Position numbers and translations under genes: made by a program. Positions 9,759-20,654 of a DNA stretch of 50,788 nt are shown here, in pieces (within the stretch, counting starts at the first letter, position 1; each line of letters opens with the position of its first letter). This DNA comes from Gnetum montanum (lineage: Eukaryota; Streptophyta; Gnetopsida; Gnetales; Gnetaceae), in assembly GCA_015680685.1 (NCBI GenBank), contig MNCI01028947.1, forward strand, positions 525,962-576,749, written 5' to 3'. The notes below the pieces were generated by a model that was given only the letters and a program-made list of their open reading frames with translations, was not told where the DNA came from and did not search any database.

Positions 9759-10950
9759 GCTTAGTTATATATTTATAATATATATCTATAAATTGGCCAA
9801 GAGAATCTTATTAGTGAAAAGTAAAATGGAATACCTGTTTAGGCGCCCTTTTTGACCAACAATGCCATATATCAAACGTAGCATTCCATTCCAACAAATT
9901 TTAAGCCAGGTACAGCAAGAGCACTAGAAATTGAAAGCGGTAGAGCATAATATTCAACTTTGCAAGTTCTTCAAGCAAGTAGACGTGGATGAGGTTTTTA
10001 TCTTTTACCTTAATCATTTTGGCGGTGCAAAAACATTTTCGGCATCCCCCGAATTTCTATTGGAGTCCCTTTTTTTCCCTATGTTAGTCCAAAAAATTTC
10101 CACCTTAACAATCTCGGCAGAGCTAAAATTTTAAGAATTTCATGCATAGAAAGGCTTTTATGAGGGCTTTTTCTTCAGCCAATCAAAGAGGCTTCCAAAG
10201 TCTTTTGTTTTTCTCAAAGTGATACAGTTCAAAATATTTTAATATTCTGTTTATTGATATTTCTAAAGTTTAAGAGTTCTTTTGTCTGTATTTAATACGC
10301 TAGCGGGCAAGCAATGATGGTTCGAGGCTTCTCTGCAGCATTCGGATGGTGTTTTGTAACATCTTTCCGGGAGCATTTGGATGGAAAGGTGGTCCTTAAT
10401 AGACAGCATAGCTAACATAATAGTTTCTGCCTAGGTAACATAATACCTTCAGACTACATCAGCAAAACAGAAAATTTACCAACCCTTTGTTGGGATTAAA
10501 CCAATGACTTGCACATAATAATTTATTTAATCAGCTTTACTTTCAACTTTACTGAAGTTATATATTTAATCAGAAAAATAATATAATAAAGTCTTATTAC
10601 NNNNNNNNNNNNNNNNNNNNNNNNNNNNNNNNNNNNNNNNNNNNNNNNNNNNNNNNNNNNNNNNNNNNNNNNNNNNNNNNNNNNNNNNNNNNNNNNNNNN
10701 NNNNNNNNNNNNNNNNNNNNNNNNNNNNNNNNNNNNNNNNNNNNNNNNNNNNNNNNNNNNNNNNNNNNNNNNNNNNNNNNNNNNNNNNNNNNNNNNNNNN
10801 NNNNNNNNNNNNNNNNNNNNNNNNNNNNNNNNNNNNNNNNNNNNNNNNNNNNNNNNNNNNNNNNNNNNNNNNNNNNNNNNNNNNNNNNNNNNNNNNNNNN
10901 NNNNAAAATTAGCATTACCAAATTATGATTGGTAATGGCCTCTCAGCCAA
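9759..10950. other. Insert within the E 5' LTR, including a 304-N gap
   Basis: The sequence has no counterpart in the 3' LTR. It includes a run of N at 10601-10904, so its true length and identity are unknown. The visible parts are AT-rich. The frame at 9931-10134 (67 codons) shows no known motif. No terminal repeats or target-site duplication can be read. Confidence 0.6.
10601..10904. other. Assembly gap (304 N)
   Basis: Unresolved bases. Any reading frame drawn across it is meaningless. Confidence 0.99.
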
Positions 10951-11228
10951 ATTAGCAATTAGATTAGTTGAATTGATTATAAATTGAGTTTCAACCTATT
11001 GTTAATCATAGAACAATGAAATATAAAATAATAAAAATCATATGCCTCACTCTAGACTAAACCATACATGACAAAGCTATCACTAGTCCAAGTGGGAAGA
11101 CTATGAACTACGATCAAGGCATAGTGATCTAGATACCACAACTAGTCTGATCTATGGAATTCGACTAGATCATGCATGAATATTTGTGATTTGTATGGTT
11201 AGGCATAAGGGTACCTTGTCGCTCATCA

Positions 11229-11470
11229 TTGGTGTTATTGCCAGGGATGATGCTAGTTACCTAGATTAGTTATATTATACATGATCACTGTAAAGGCATT
11301 AATGATTTATCTCTTAGAAAACATTAATATTTTAAATCACATACATTATCAAACAAAACATGTCTTCTTTAATAGGACCAATAATGCATTGTATGATGAG
11401 AGCACTCATAGGAGAAATGATAGGATCTACACTGATGAAAATTGAAATGAACAACCTCAAGTAGGGGTTT
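11229..11470 (+). mobile_element. Element E: degenerate tRNA-Asp-type PBS and start of internal region
   Basis: TGGTGTTATTGCCAGGGA (11230-11247) follows the LTR end by one base. It is a decayed form of the site TGGCGCCATTGCCGGGGA seen at 49506, which is complementary to the 3' end of plant tRNA-Asp, the usual Athila primer. The rest is an AT-rich leader with no intact gag. It is cut at 11471 by the end of a reverse-strand LTR. Confidence 0.65.
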
Positions 11471-12362
11471 TGATGAGTGGCAAGGTACCCCTACACTCAA
11501 CCATACGAATACGAGCATAACACGCACGATCCAGGCGAACTCCGTAGACTACGTGCCTACACGCCTCATGGAACAGTTAAGGTTAATTATTTGTTGTTTT
11601 CCCAGACTTACTTGTAGTTGTCATAGTGTATGGTTAAGTAAGTCTGAGGTATATGATTTTTATTATTTTTTCGATTTTATCTCCTAAGCTGACAAGTTGA
11701 AGGGTTGAAGAGATGAATTAACTAACTCTAACTAACTAAATAAGTCTTAATTTACCTAGCTTCAGCATCTGTTCCCACTTACCGTTCACACCCTGAACCA
11801 ATGCAACCATGGNTTAGCTTCAGCATCTGTTCCCACTTACCGTTCACACCCTGAACCAATGCAACCATGGTTACCAAACACTAGTCCTTGCTGGGATCAC
11901 CACGCGTAATGCACGTGCTCGAAGCGGTCGTACTGAGGCACTTAACTAGGAGAGAAGGGTTGAGAAAGATTTAATAACTAATAAAGCATTAAATGAAAAA
12001 TAATAAATAAAGTCCTAATTAGCCTATTCCATGCACTGCGAGGTTTATCCAAGAAGTTCGTCTTTATTGCTATACACAAACTTGTGTTCAGATATAATGT
12101 TTTCATGAATAAAGAGCCATTCACTTTGGAGCTCCTACTGTGGGCACATGGAAAATATTCTATTTTTGGAGTGATTAAACTGCCAGAGTTCCCCTATGGT
12201 CTAGGCCTAGCATGAAAAACAAGGGAGAGCCACCTCTTATTTATAAATTTTGCAGTGCACCGCGATATCGCGTACGCGACATCACGGGGGAAGATGCGAT
12301 ATCGTGTACGTGATATTGCATGGAATGCAATATAGTGGTGGATGCGATATTGCATCCCATCA
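11471..12362 (-). mobile_element. Element F: 3' LTR of a reverse-strand Athila-like element
   Basis: 892 bp bounded by TGATGAG (11471) and CCCATCA (12362). It is the reverse complement of an LTR closely related to 48498-49504: the same terminal block (GGTACCCCTACACTCAACC), the same TATA box (TATAAATAAGAGGTGG on the reverse strand, near 12240) and the same U3 palindrome cluster. On its right, a polypurine tract (reverse strand TCATGGGGGTA) shows this is the 3' LTR. No PBS is present on its left side. The matching 5' LTR is not found in the window. Confidence 0.82.
11757..11870. repeat. 56-bp exact duplication around a single N (assembly join)
   Basis: 11757-11812 and 11815-11870 are identical and separated by N at 11813. 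The related LTR at 48498-49504 has this segment once. This is best read as two overlapping contig ends joined without collapsing the overlap, not as biology. Confidence 0.85.
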
Positions 12363-12374
12363 TACCCCCATGAC
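12363..12374 (-). promoter_or_regulatory. Polypurine tract of element F
   Basis: On the reverse strand GTCATGGGGGTA abuts the LTR. The preceding sequence (AATATTTTGTAAGGAAC, near 12400-12420) matches the sequence before the E 3' LTR (near 27815-27835), so both belong to one family. Confidence 0.7.
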
Positions 12375-15300
12375 TGAATGAAAACTCGTTCTCAAGTTCC
12401 TTACAAAATATTGGGATGGTATGGGATTATTGACTCAAATGGAACTAATGGGATGACATGTGAACGGATCATCATTATAAGACAACACAAAACTGGTGTT
12501 CATGACAACAAGGGTGAACACCTTATTACATTGACATTAGGTCTTATTTTATAGTTGAGAAAGAGAGAGAGAAAGAAGTGTTGCTGTTGCTAACGCCAAG
12601 AATGCGCCTGTCGTTTTCCATCTGTAAGCGAGCCATCGATCTTGCTCCTTGCATAGATGCTTTAGCACTACTCCATTCCAAGTGTTTCTGCTAGATCCAA
12701 TCTGTTGTTGTATGATTGCCATCTGCACACACAATATAATTTTTGTATTACCAAGGGTAAATAAATTTTAATGTAGTTGATACCTTACTTCGGTGTGGCT
12801 AGGTTGTGGTATGGCTGATACGGATCTAGAGATATAGTATTGGTGACTACCAAAGGTGTAGAGGTTAGGAGAAAATTGAAAAAATTGGGCCTTGTACCCC
12901 CATGACTAATTGAGAACCTCCGGTAGCGATAAAATGGAGAAAGAAAAAGAACAAGAAAGATAGAGAAAAAGAGACAACGATAACATCGATGAAATGGATG
13001 TCAAGATGGAAATGAACAAAATAAAATGGATTATAAGAATGTTAAGGAAAAGAATTTAACTGGTGCACCAAAGAGGAATGTTAGTGGGTCCTCCCCAAAG
13101 TAGGCTCATGCCATTAATGCCCTAACAAACCCACTGTAACGATGGAAAACGTTGGTCGCTGGAAATACCAAACAAAAGTCTATGTACATAATTCTAACTC
13201 CGGATTCGTGTGAGGGCCGTGTTGGAGAGAAAACGAATCCGAGGTGCCCTGAATGGCCTTGTCGATCAGACAGGGACTTACTTGATCAGTAAAAACTTTG
13301 TGATATTTGAATGATAGAATAATGATTCGTTACAGTTCTTCTCGAGGAGATTGTAACGTTGTTAATTTTGGAGATAATTGGGAGAAGACGTAATAGATTA
13401 AAGCGATTTCGCAGAGTTAGCATAGATAGGAGGCAATAGATCTGATTTGGGACGTGATCGATCCCCCAGATCTGGGATTCAATCCACAAAAAAAATTATG
13501 TTTAGGTACAGTGATTACAAGTGGACTTCGGTTTGAGAGAAGTGCATGCTGATAATAGAAAAAGCTAAGCAAAGATGAAACAAGCAGAAATCGATCTACC
13601 TTGTTCTAGTAGACCTAGATACAGAGAGGGCAAACCTGAAGTAAAATGTCTATCAATCAGCTGTTTGTGAACAAAGGTTCTCGTCAACTGCCTTCAATGT
13701 TCTTGCTGTTGCTAGTCTCTTTTTTGGTTTTCTTGTCAATCACTACTAGAAGTTGTTGATAATTGCCAATGGGGGGACAAATTGCTCGTAAAGAAAATCT
13801 CTCAATCTCCTCCTTTTCTTTTTGTCCTCTTCCTTTTTTTCGATTGGCATAGTTATAAGGCTAAAATTAGGAGAAAAACACAATTTATATGACGTGTATC
13901 CTGAACCTACTAAATGCCGTTTACTTGATGTGGTGGTTTCTATAGCTTACGACGCCACCCTACCTTACGCTTCAAAGCGTAATGCATCGTAAACTGGGGC
14001 CTTGGTGATAGGCTACTTCTTGATTATGCAACGATACGTTGGAGAGTGTATCGCATCATACAGACTATTGCTAGTTATGTTATGCCACCTTTTTCTATTC
14101 TTACATTAAGTTGCACTGCACTAGATTACGCTTGATAGCATAATCCAACATGAAATAGTGCACCTGTAAAAACCCAAAGTGTCGTTGAAGCCTTGAACGT
14201 TTGTCATCCTCGGTGTTGCAGTGGACTCTTTTCTGACATTATGCTACATAACGCGATGTTACGCTAGGTTGCGTAATGCAGCATAATCTGCCAAAAAGTT
14301 AAGGTTCTCGAAACATAGAGAACTTGCAAAGTTGGAGGTTTTGCTGCCGTGCATCCATTACTTTGCTTCGTCTTCTGGAATTCGCTCATGTTGTGCTGTG
14401 CAGCATGGCAGGACAGGCCTTCGACTGAAAAGGACCTTGTTGTGTCGCGCCTTGTTGCGACCCCTTATCTAAATCACCAGTTTTTTGTTGTACAATTGAC
14501 GTCTCGAAATCTTCACAGTGCTTCAATGGCCCCTCTTTGTTGACGTTTAGAGGGCTTGCCCGAAAAGACGTCGACAAAGAATACGAAACACCGGAGAGGT
14601 GAAGGCATCAATGGCGTCCGTTGGAGATTGCTCAAATGTTGCTTTGTCAAACTTAGAAGTGCAAAGGTGGAGGGAGATAGAGTGTGAGAGGGATCTTACA
14701 GGAGTTAGAGAGGGGAGGTTTGGGGAAGACTCAAACACATGAACATGAAGCTTTTCCGAACAGGTCATTATGTCCTTTCGCTAATGTGTTTGTTGAAGGT
14801 TATGTCATTGTATTGCATATGAAGGGCTTGTAAGGACGAGTCGTGTTATGCCCACATGGCCTGAACGAGTTTTTTTACATCCATTTTGCCAACATCCCTT
14901 TTTTTTTGGAAAAATGCAGATTGCATGCCACAAGGTGAGCTATGTTACGCCTGGTTGTGGACATGATAATGCAAACAGATTGACTTAATGCTCACATTCT
15001 GTACAAGCGGAGAAGAAGGCAAGGACAATTGTGAAGATAATGAAAGGGGAAAACATGGTAAGGTACCCAATGGAGGGAGAGGTAGGGTTTGCACTTCCAG
15101 GTGACCAAGCTCGTCTGAGCAGCTACCTCAGAGCTCTGTAACACCTCACCTTCCAATGAAAGTACTCTCGTCAATGCTATCGTAACAAGTAACCTGCAAA
15201 ACATCACAAAGAATAGAGAGCCAGAAACAAATGTCCTGATCGCTAAGGAGGGAGGCTGTTGAAACAAGCACTATCCAAAGTAAAAAGGTGGATGAAGACC

Positions 15301-15665
15301 ACGAAAGGGGGGCCCAGAGCAAGGGTCCTAATGTTGATACCACGGTTCCTAAAGTTGTCGTCGACATCTTGCTCAAAGGACTGTGCAAAGAACATGTCAG
15401 ATGAATCTTCTAAGCCAGAATCTAGTGATGATGATGGATGGAAGCCGCTAAGACTATGGATGGCTGCAGTTTCTTTAGGGCCCCAAGCGACAAAGTTGAT
15501 CCCAGGGGCTGCAACTATGAAGTGGCTGTCATAGCAACATCTCCGAGGGGTCAGTAGTATGCCTTTCGACATGTCCGAGGAATTAGTAGGATGCTAGTGG
15601 AGTAGCCGATGCGGTGCAAGAATGAACACGCTCACTTGCTTCATGGGTCGCCTATTGATAGAGTT
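12375..15665 (-). other. Uncharacterised 3' portions of elements F and A
   Basis: No confident gene. The first 0.5 kb is 3' UTR of F on the reverse strand. A short reverse frame (12549-12734) with a hydrophobic end could be a remnant of an extra 3' ORF, but the match is too weak to name. A second polypurine-like motif (reverse GTCATGGGGGTA) occurs at 12895-12906. From 13.9 to 14.3 kb there is a cluster of GCGTAAT/ATTACGC words. The 3' LTR of element A should lie in this stretch, but I cannot place its ends. The frames at 14349-15572 on both strands overlap each other and show no motif. Confidence 0.45.
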
Positions 15666-16036
15666 CAGTTTTAGGTCCTGGTTGACTGTTATTGCTAGTT
15701 TTAAGTCTCAGCAGACCGTGGTCCCGATTTAACGTCTGGGTAGACTGAAACTTGCTAGTTTTATGTCATAGCGGATGGTGGAATAGATGGTTTATGATCC
15801 CAGCAGACCGCGCTATGGGTGTCAGTTTTACGTCGTGACCCAAGGACAACTCTGTGCTGGTTTAACGTCTTAGCAGACGTATGCTTGCCTTGCCAATTTT
15901 AGGTCATGGAAGACGATGGAATACTTTGCCAGTTTATCATCATGGTGGACGCATGCGAGAACTACCAGTTTTACATTGTAGCGGACGTGTACAACTTTGC
16001 CAGTTTTATGTCGTATCGGACGTTTGTTACCTGAGT
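15666..16036 (-). repeat. Tandem array of 29-36-bp units, 11 copies, 3' of pol
   Basis: Units begin at about 15666, 15695, 15725, 15756, 15787, 15823, 15858, 15894, 15930, 15966 and 16001. Each has (C/T)AGTTTTA-GTC followed by a GAC-type half-site, for example GTCTCAGCAGAC and GTCTTAGCAGAC. Spacing is about 30 bp in the first part and about 36 bp in the second. It lies directly after the pol stop, where Tat-lineage elements are known to carry variable tandem repeats. Confidence 0.85.
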
Positions 16037-16053
16037 TTGAGACAAGTCGATGA

Positions 16054-17290
16054 TTAGATGTGATACCACTTTAGATATAGGTGATTCACTGGATTTGGTA
16101 GCTCGTTGCCATCGATATCTGCTAGCTTGAATGCTTCGTTACCGTATGCGTTGATGACCAAGAAAGGGCCTTCCCAGTTTGCATAAAACTTGCTGACTGG
16201 TTCACGTATGGCTTTGAGAACTAGATCTCCCTTCTTGATCAGCCGTTGATGTGGATTGTGCCTGTGCTTCTATCTTTGCTTGTCCTGATATTTTTTGATG
16301 GTGTCAAGCGTTTGGATGTGCTTCTCCTCTAATGAGTCTAATTCCACGATCCTGGACTCATTGTGTTGAGTCTCATTTATAATCATGGAGAGGACCATCT
16401 GTAATGAGGGAACCTATAATTCCAAGGGTAGCACTGCTTCAGATCCATAGACTAGGCTATAGGATGTCCTGTCTGTAGCTGTCCTGCACGTCGTACGATA
16501 CGCCCATAGCACGTAGAGGCTTTTTTCATGCCACCGCTTCTTATTACTATTGAGCATATTCTTGAGTAAATTGATGATCACCTTGTTTGTTGCCTCTGCT
16601 TGACCATTTTCTTACAGGTAATAAGGTGAAGAAAAAGATTGTTTGATGCCAAGATTATCACAAAAAGATTTGGTTTCGGTACTACTAAATTGTGGCCCAT
16701 TGTCGGTCACAATAGTCACAGGGAGGGCAAATATGGTCACTATATTGTCTAAGATGAAATGGCAAACCTGTTGAGATGTAATTTTCCGTAGGGAAATGGC
16801 CTCAACCCACTTCATAAAATACTCCATGGCGATGATGATGAAGCTGTGCCCTGCAGAAGACTTAGGTGCGATAGGGCCTATAATATCTAGTCCCCATCGT
16901 TGGAATGACCAAGTAATTTGTGTCGTGTGTAACTTAGTTGGTGATACATGCATTAAATTTGCGTAACGTTGGCACGTGTCACACATTTTAACCTTGACAA
17001 GATAATCTTTCTCCATGTATGGCCAATAGTACCCTAGATGTCTAATTTTAGCGACCATGACTCACGGGGCTACGTGTCCTCCACAGAGTCCCTCATGGAC
17101 TTCGCTAACTATTCATTGCACTTAGTCATTACTAACACAGGTTAGCAATACCCCATCGAATGTGCATCTACAGAGAGTACTGTCTCCAATGATGACGTAT
17201 TGCCTGGCGCGCTTGCGTACTGCATCTTCTCGCACATGTGTTAGCTTGTGTGGTGGTTCGCCATGCAGAAGGTAAGTTTTGATGTTGTCA
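16054..17290 (-). pseudogene. Element A integrase
   Basis: Integrase inserts the cDNA into host DNA. An N-terminal zinc-binding region is visible (HEGLCGGH, then CDTC in the frame starting at 17058). The core follows: GLDIIGP (first Asp), TDNGPQF (second Asp) and NGQAEATNK (Glu, near 16600). The C-terminal domain (KKGDLVLKA, YANWEGPF) ends at a stop at 16054-16056. The 17058-16612 part is open; there is a stop at the end of YYL and further stops downstream. The integrase frame differs from that of the RNase H, so a frameshift lies between about 17290 and 17060. All three core acidic residues are still present. Confidence 0.88.
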
Positions 17291-17980
17291 TACCATTCTA
17301 ACGCCCCCCACGTCTAATGAGGATATTTGCGTCACTTGAATGACAAGATCTATGCATTCCATCATTAAAGCGGGCCAAGTGTCAAACAAGTGGGGTGGCA
17401 CGTTTAGTGCTAGTGTGGCCAGTGCATCGGCCATAGCATTTTCATTACATGGCACGTGTTGGGCATCGGTTGTCATGAACTGTTTCAGGAGATCCTTAGC
17501 CATATCGTAGTAGGGCTATAGATGTGCAGCCTTGCAGGTGTAGACTCCTGTGATTTGATTGATGACAAGCATCGAATCGCCTCGAATTGCCAGGTGTTGA
17601 ACGTTGAGTTCTCTGGCTGTCAATAATCCTCTGAGGAGACCGTCATACTCTGCCATGTTGTTCGTACAAGGGAAGGTCAGGCGGTAAGCCAATGGATGCA
17701 CATCCTCAGGGGAAAGCGTAATGACAGCAGCGGCACTGCCACCTCTGGTGGTTGAAGCTCTGTCAAAGTATAATGTTGCTTCAAGGCCTGTTAACACAGG
17801 GCTTAAACTATGTACATATTCATCTGGAAACTCTGGCTCTATCGTAGCTTGATCGTTAATAGGTGATGTTGCTAACTGGTTAGCTATGGCTTGGCCTTTG
17901 ATGGATGATTGGCCAACATAATGCAAATCGAATTTAGTTGTGATTGCCTTCCAATGAGCTATCCTACTACTCTCATACAA
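17288..17980 (-). pseudogene. Element A second (archaeal-type) RNase H
   Basis: This extra RNase H is the hallmark of the Tat/Ogre lineage and degrades the RNA strand during reverse transcription. The 17980-17516 frame shows YFDRAS (residue 72; Asp73), then TNNMAEYDGLL (Glu111) and GDSMLVINQ (Asp135). After one stop (about 17513) the same frame continues with NAMADALATLA, which supplies the fourth acidic residue. So all four catalytic acids are visible. The first 60 residues are the tail of the preceding RNase H and connection (KGQAIANQLA). Confidence 0.87.
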
Positions 17981-17995
17981 GTTGTTTGAGATAGC

Positions 17996-18355
17996 TCACA
18001 GAACATTTTTTTTGAAAATTATGTTGACTTGACTACGAAAAAGATAGTGCCTACATTTTTTAAGTGCAAAAACTAACACCAAACAGTTACGCTCCACTTC
18101 ATTGTACCTCGTCTCATATGCGAATAGAGCATGACTGAGGTAATAGATAGGGGCCTTTGACCCGTCGTTCCTCTTTTGGCAAAGTAACGCAGCTATAGAC
18201 ACGTTTGAGTTTGCTAGATAAATGTAAAAAGGCTGATCCCTTTGTGATGGGAAAACCATGGGTAAATGTTGCAACTCCTTTTTTAAACTGTCAAATGCAT
18301 GCTGGCAGTCATTAGTCCATTCAAAGTTGACACCCTTCTTGAGAAGATGTTGCAT
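17996..18355 (-). pseudogene. Element A first RNase H (Ty3/gypsy type)
   Basis: In frame with RT and with the second RNase H. Recognisable stretches are FEWTNDCQHAFDSLK at the start, APIYYLSHALF, then RYNEVERNCLVLVFALKKCRHYL. The position that normally carries the first catalytic acid reads YIYLANSN, so it appears degraded. That is common where an archaeal-type RNase H has taken over. Ends at a stop just before the next domain. Confidence 0.83.
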
Positions 18356-19507
18356 GGGATGCAGCTTATTTGTTAACTTTAAAATAAACCACTTGATAAA
18401 CTGTAATCTGCCCTAGAACCCATGTAGTTCTTTAAGGTCTGTAGGGGGCTTTAGATCAACAATGGCTTTAACTTTGTTAGGGTCAACTTGGATACCAATC
18501 TCTGACACTACAAACCCCAACATACATCCGGTTCTGACTCCAAATACACATTTCTTTGGGTTAATTCATAAGTCATACTTGAGACACTGTTTAAGGATGA
18601 ACTCCAAGTCTTCTGAATGATCTTCCAACTTCATAGACTTAACAGCTATGTCGTCTATGTAGTCATTCAGTTTTCCTAAGAGGTAATCGCTAAAGATGTA
18701 TGTCATGGCTCATTGATACGTTGCCCCAGCATTTTTTAGCCTGAAGGGCATCATAGTGTAATAGACGGTTCCCCAGGGCATCATGAATGTTGTGGTTAGT
18801 TGATGCTTCAGATTAATACGAATTTGACTATATCCAGAAAAGCTGTCCATAAAGGATAGAAGCGCATGACCAGCTGTCGTATCGATGAGTTGATCGATAC
18901 TCGATAATGGGAAATTATCTTTAATGGTAGCTTTGTTCAGATCTCAGAAATCTATGTAGATGCGTATGCCTCCTGTTTTCTTAGAGACAACTACAATGTT
19001 GGACACCCAGTCTGAGTACTCGATTGTGCGAATGAAATCAGCCTAGTACAGCTTGGTGATTTCGTCACGCACTGCCAACGTGATTTCTGGCTTAATGGTT
19101 TGTGCCTTCTGTCTAATTGCTTTGATGCATGGGTCTAAGATTATGTTGTGCTATATTAGCCTTGGGTCTAAACTTGGCATGTCTTCATACGACCATGCAA
19201 ATACAACAGCGTTATCCTTGAGCACTTGCGCTATGCTACACTGCATCTATGGATTTAGGAGAGAACAAACCCTAAGAGTTTTGTTTTCACTTTTGTGCAT
19301 AACCACAGGGTCCTCGTTGAGAGGGTCCTCAGTCACATCACTAGCTTCCAGGTCTAAAGTTTGGGTCAGATGTTCTGGCCAATCTGGTGATATTTCCAAT
19401 GTTGATATGGTTGCATCACAAAGGGGAGGGTCTGTTTCTATTAGTGTATGATTAAACTGCCTCATGGTCTTCCCATATGGACTTGTTAAGGCCAAGGGTG
19501 CATACAA
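18356..19507 (-). pseudogene. Element A reverse transcriptase with N-terminal linker
   Basis: Reverse-strand translation upstream of the RNase H reads, in one frame with about seven stops, VVFAWSYEDMP (linker), EITKLY-ADFIR, SNIVVVSKK, IRIYIDF, LLSFMDSFSGYSQIRI, MMPFRLKNAGATYQ and YIDDIAVKSM. The YIDD pair is the catalytic motif and FMDSFSGY holds the third Asp, so the active-site residues survive while stops inactivate the frame. The N-terminal part (19507-19247) is open and acidic (DLEASDVTEDPLNEDP). Clearly Ty3/gypsy, Tat-like. Confidence 0.88.
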
Positions 19508-20121
19508 AGCTGTGTCCCTGTGTGAATTTCCCTACAAAAAATGCCAAAATGGAGGTTGTTATATTGCTTTATTGTCAATCTGTTGAACGATCATTATTTG
19601 TTTTTTCTGTGCATCAAAGTTGTGTGTTAGAGAAATTTCTAGTTTAAGGTCTTAGTGGACTATTTTAAATATACACGATTTATGAGAAGATAATGAACTA
19701 GGCTTTCTAAATGCTAACGTGTGAAATGAGGTGAAAGGTGCAACGTGTCACGTCTAGCGTGTCGAGATGGTTGGATTTGAATTTTGCACAAACCGTAGTT
19801 AATGCGGTCGAATTACGAGGTGATAAGCTATGCGTTAGTTTAGGGTCATTTCAAACTATAATTTGCATGATATCTACAACATTAATGCCATGATCTTCAT
19901 GTTTTATGTCATACTAACACCAGCGTTTCGAGAAAGTTCCGCGTCAATCAGGTAGAAAGAATTAGTTGGTTTCGAGCATTTTATTTATAAACCAGTGGTT
20001 AATGCTCAAAACAGGTTACTGATATCGCGAATTTGGACTTGGTTATAGTAAGAAGAGAGCATGAGCAAGGCGTGAGCAGACAACTCTACGAGAACTTTGT
20101 TCAATTGCAACTATTGAAACA
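19508..20121. other. Spacer between RT and the antisense module
   Basis: Contains a single stray unit of the 36-bp array type (AGTTTAAGGTCTTAGTGGAC at 19641) and one AGTTTAGGGTCATTTC block near 19844 resembling the 59-bp array at 24.5 kb. TTTATTTATAAACC near 19980 could be a forward-strand TATA element for the antisense module, about 140 bp before its ATG. No sense-strand coding is seen. Confidence 0.5.
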
Positions 20122-20240
20122 ATGACACCAAAGGTCAAAGGAAAGAACGCTAAGTTGGCCAGGATTGATGAGATGCAGGAGAGTTTGCAGCAGATTTCAT
20201 ATGCTAGAGTAGAAGCTTTGGAAGTTACTCCACTTAACCG
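20122..20240 (+). pseudogene. Antisense module, exon 1
   Basis: ATG at 20122 opens a 39-codon basic, helix-prone stretch (MTPKVKGKNAKLARIDEMQE at the start) that ends in a split codon CG before GTAAGT, a near-perfect plant donor. A join to an acceptor at 20653-20654 (TCTTATAG) keeps the frame into the next block. The ATG context (AACAATGAC) is plausible. Confidence 0.55.
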
Positions 20241-20654
20241 GTAAGTCGCTGTCCACCCTTTTACACTATTGTAACGTTTGTTGCAGCATCATGGTTTGTA
20301 CACTTTGGGTTCTCATGTTGCATCGAGTGTTAATGTCTATTTGCACAAGCTGAACTATTGTTATGAAGGTTTAGGTAATACAGAATGATGTTGTGTAGAG
20401 ATAATGTATAGCATGTAGATGTAATGTAATCAGAGTTCTGTAATAATTATATGTTATGTTGGAGTAATACACAGTTTTTGCCTTCATCGCCATTGTCAGG
20501 GACAGACCTTGGGCTGCTACAGGGGTTTGGGCGATTTTGGCTATGTGCCTCCAGTATACGCTGTAATTTTCTAAGAATTTTGGAAGCCCTAGTGTAGCGT
20601 AACAAATGTTCATGTATAAATTTTGTCTAACAGTAATGCATTTGTATCTTATAG

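Larger units (their letters stand above)
9244..11228 (+). mobile_element. Element E: 5' LTR (Athila-like), split by an insert and a gap
   Basis: 9244-9758 aligns closely with 27884-28430, and 10951-11228 with 28423-28699. The LTR starts TAATGAG and ends CTCATCA, near-perfect inverted ends. A TATA box (CCTATAAATATAG, about 9290) follows the U3. About 1.2 kb of other sequence interrupts it. A degenerate primer-binding site follows directly. In roughly 245 bp compared by eye with the 3' LTR, about one base in nine differs, many as transitions, which implies an old insertion. It sits in exon 2 of GDSL copy 2. Confidence 0.8.

Noticed and set aside
10523-10921. Reverse frame of 132 codons
   Set aside because: Nearly all of it is the run of N.
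11757-11870. Real tandem duplication in the F LTR
   Set aside because: The exact match on both sides of a single N, and a single copy in the related B LTR, point to an assembly join.
12549-12734. Reverse frame with hydrophobic end, considered as an envelope-like or extra 3' ORF of element F
   Set aside because: 61 codons only; no motif beyond hydrophobicity, so it is mentioned inside the region entry but not called.
15259-15534. 91-codon forward frame overlapped by three reverse frames
   Set aside because: All frames in this stretch are open by chance in a GC-richer region, and none has a family signature.
15666-16036. CRISPR-like array
   Set aside because: Units diverge throughout, with no constant repeats separated by unique spacers; this is a plant retrotransposon 3' UTR array.
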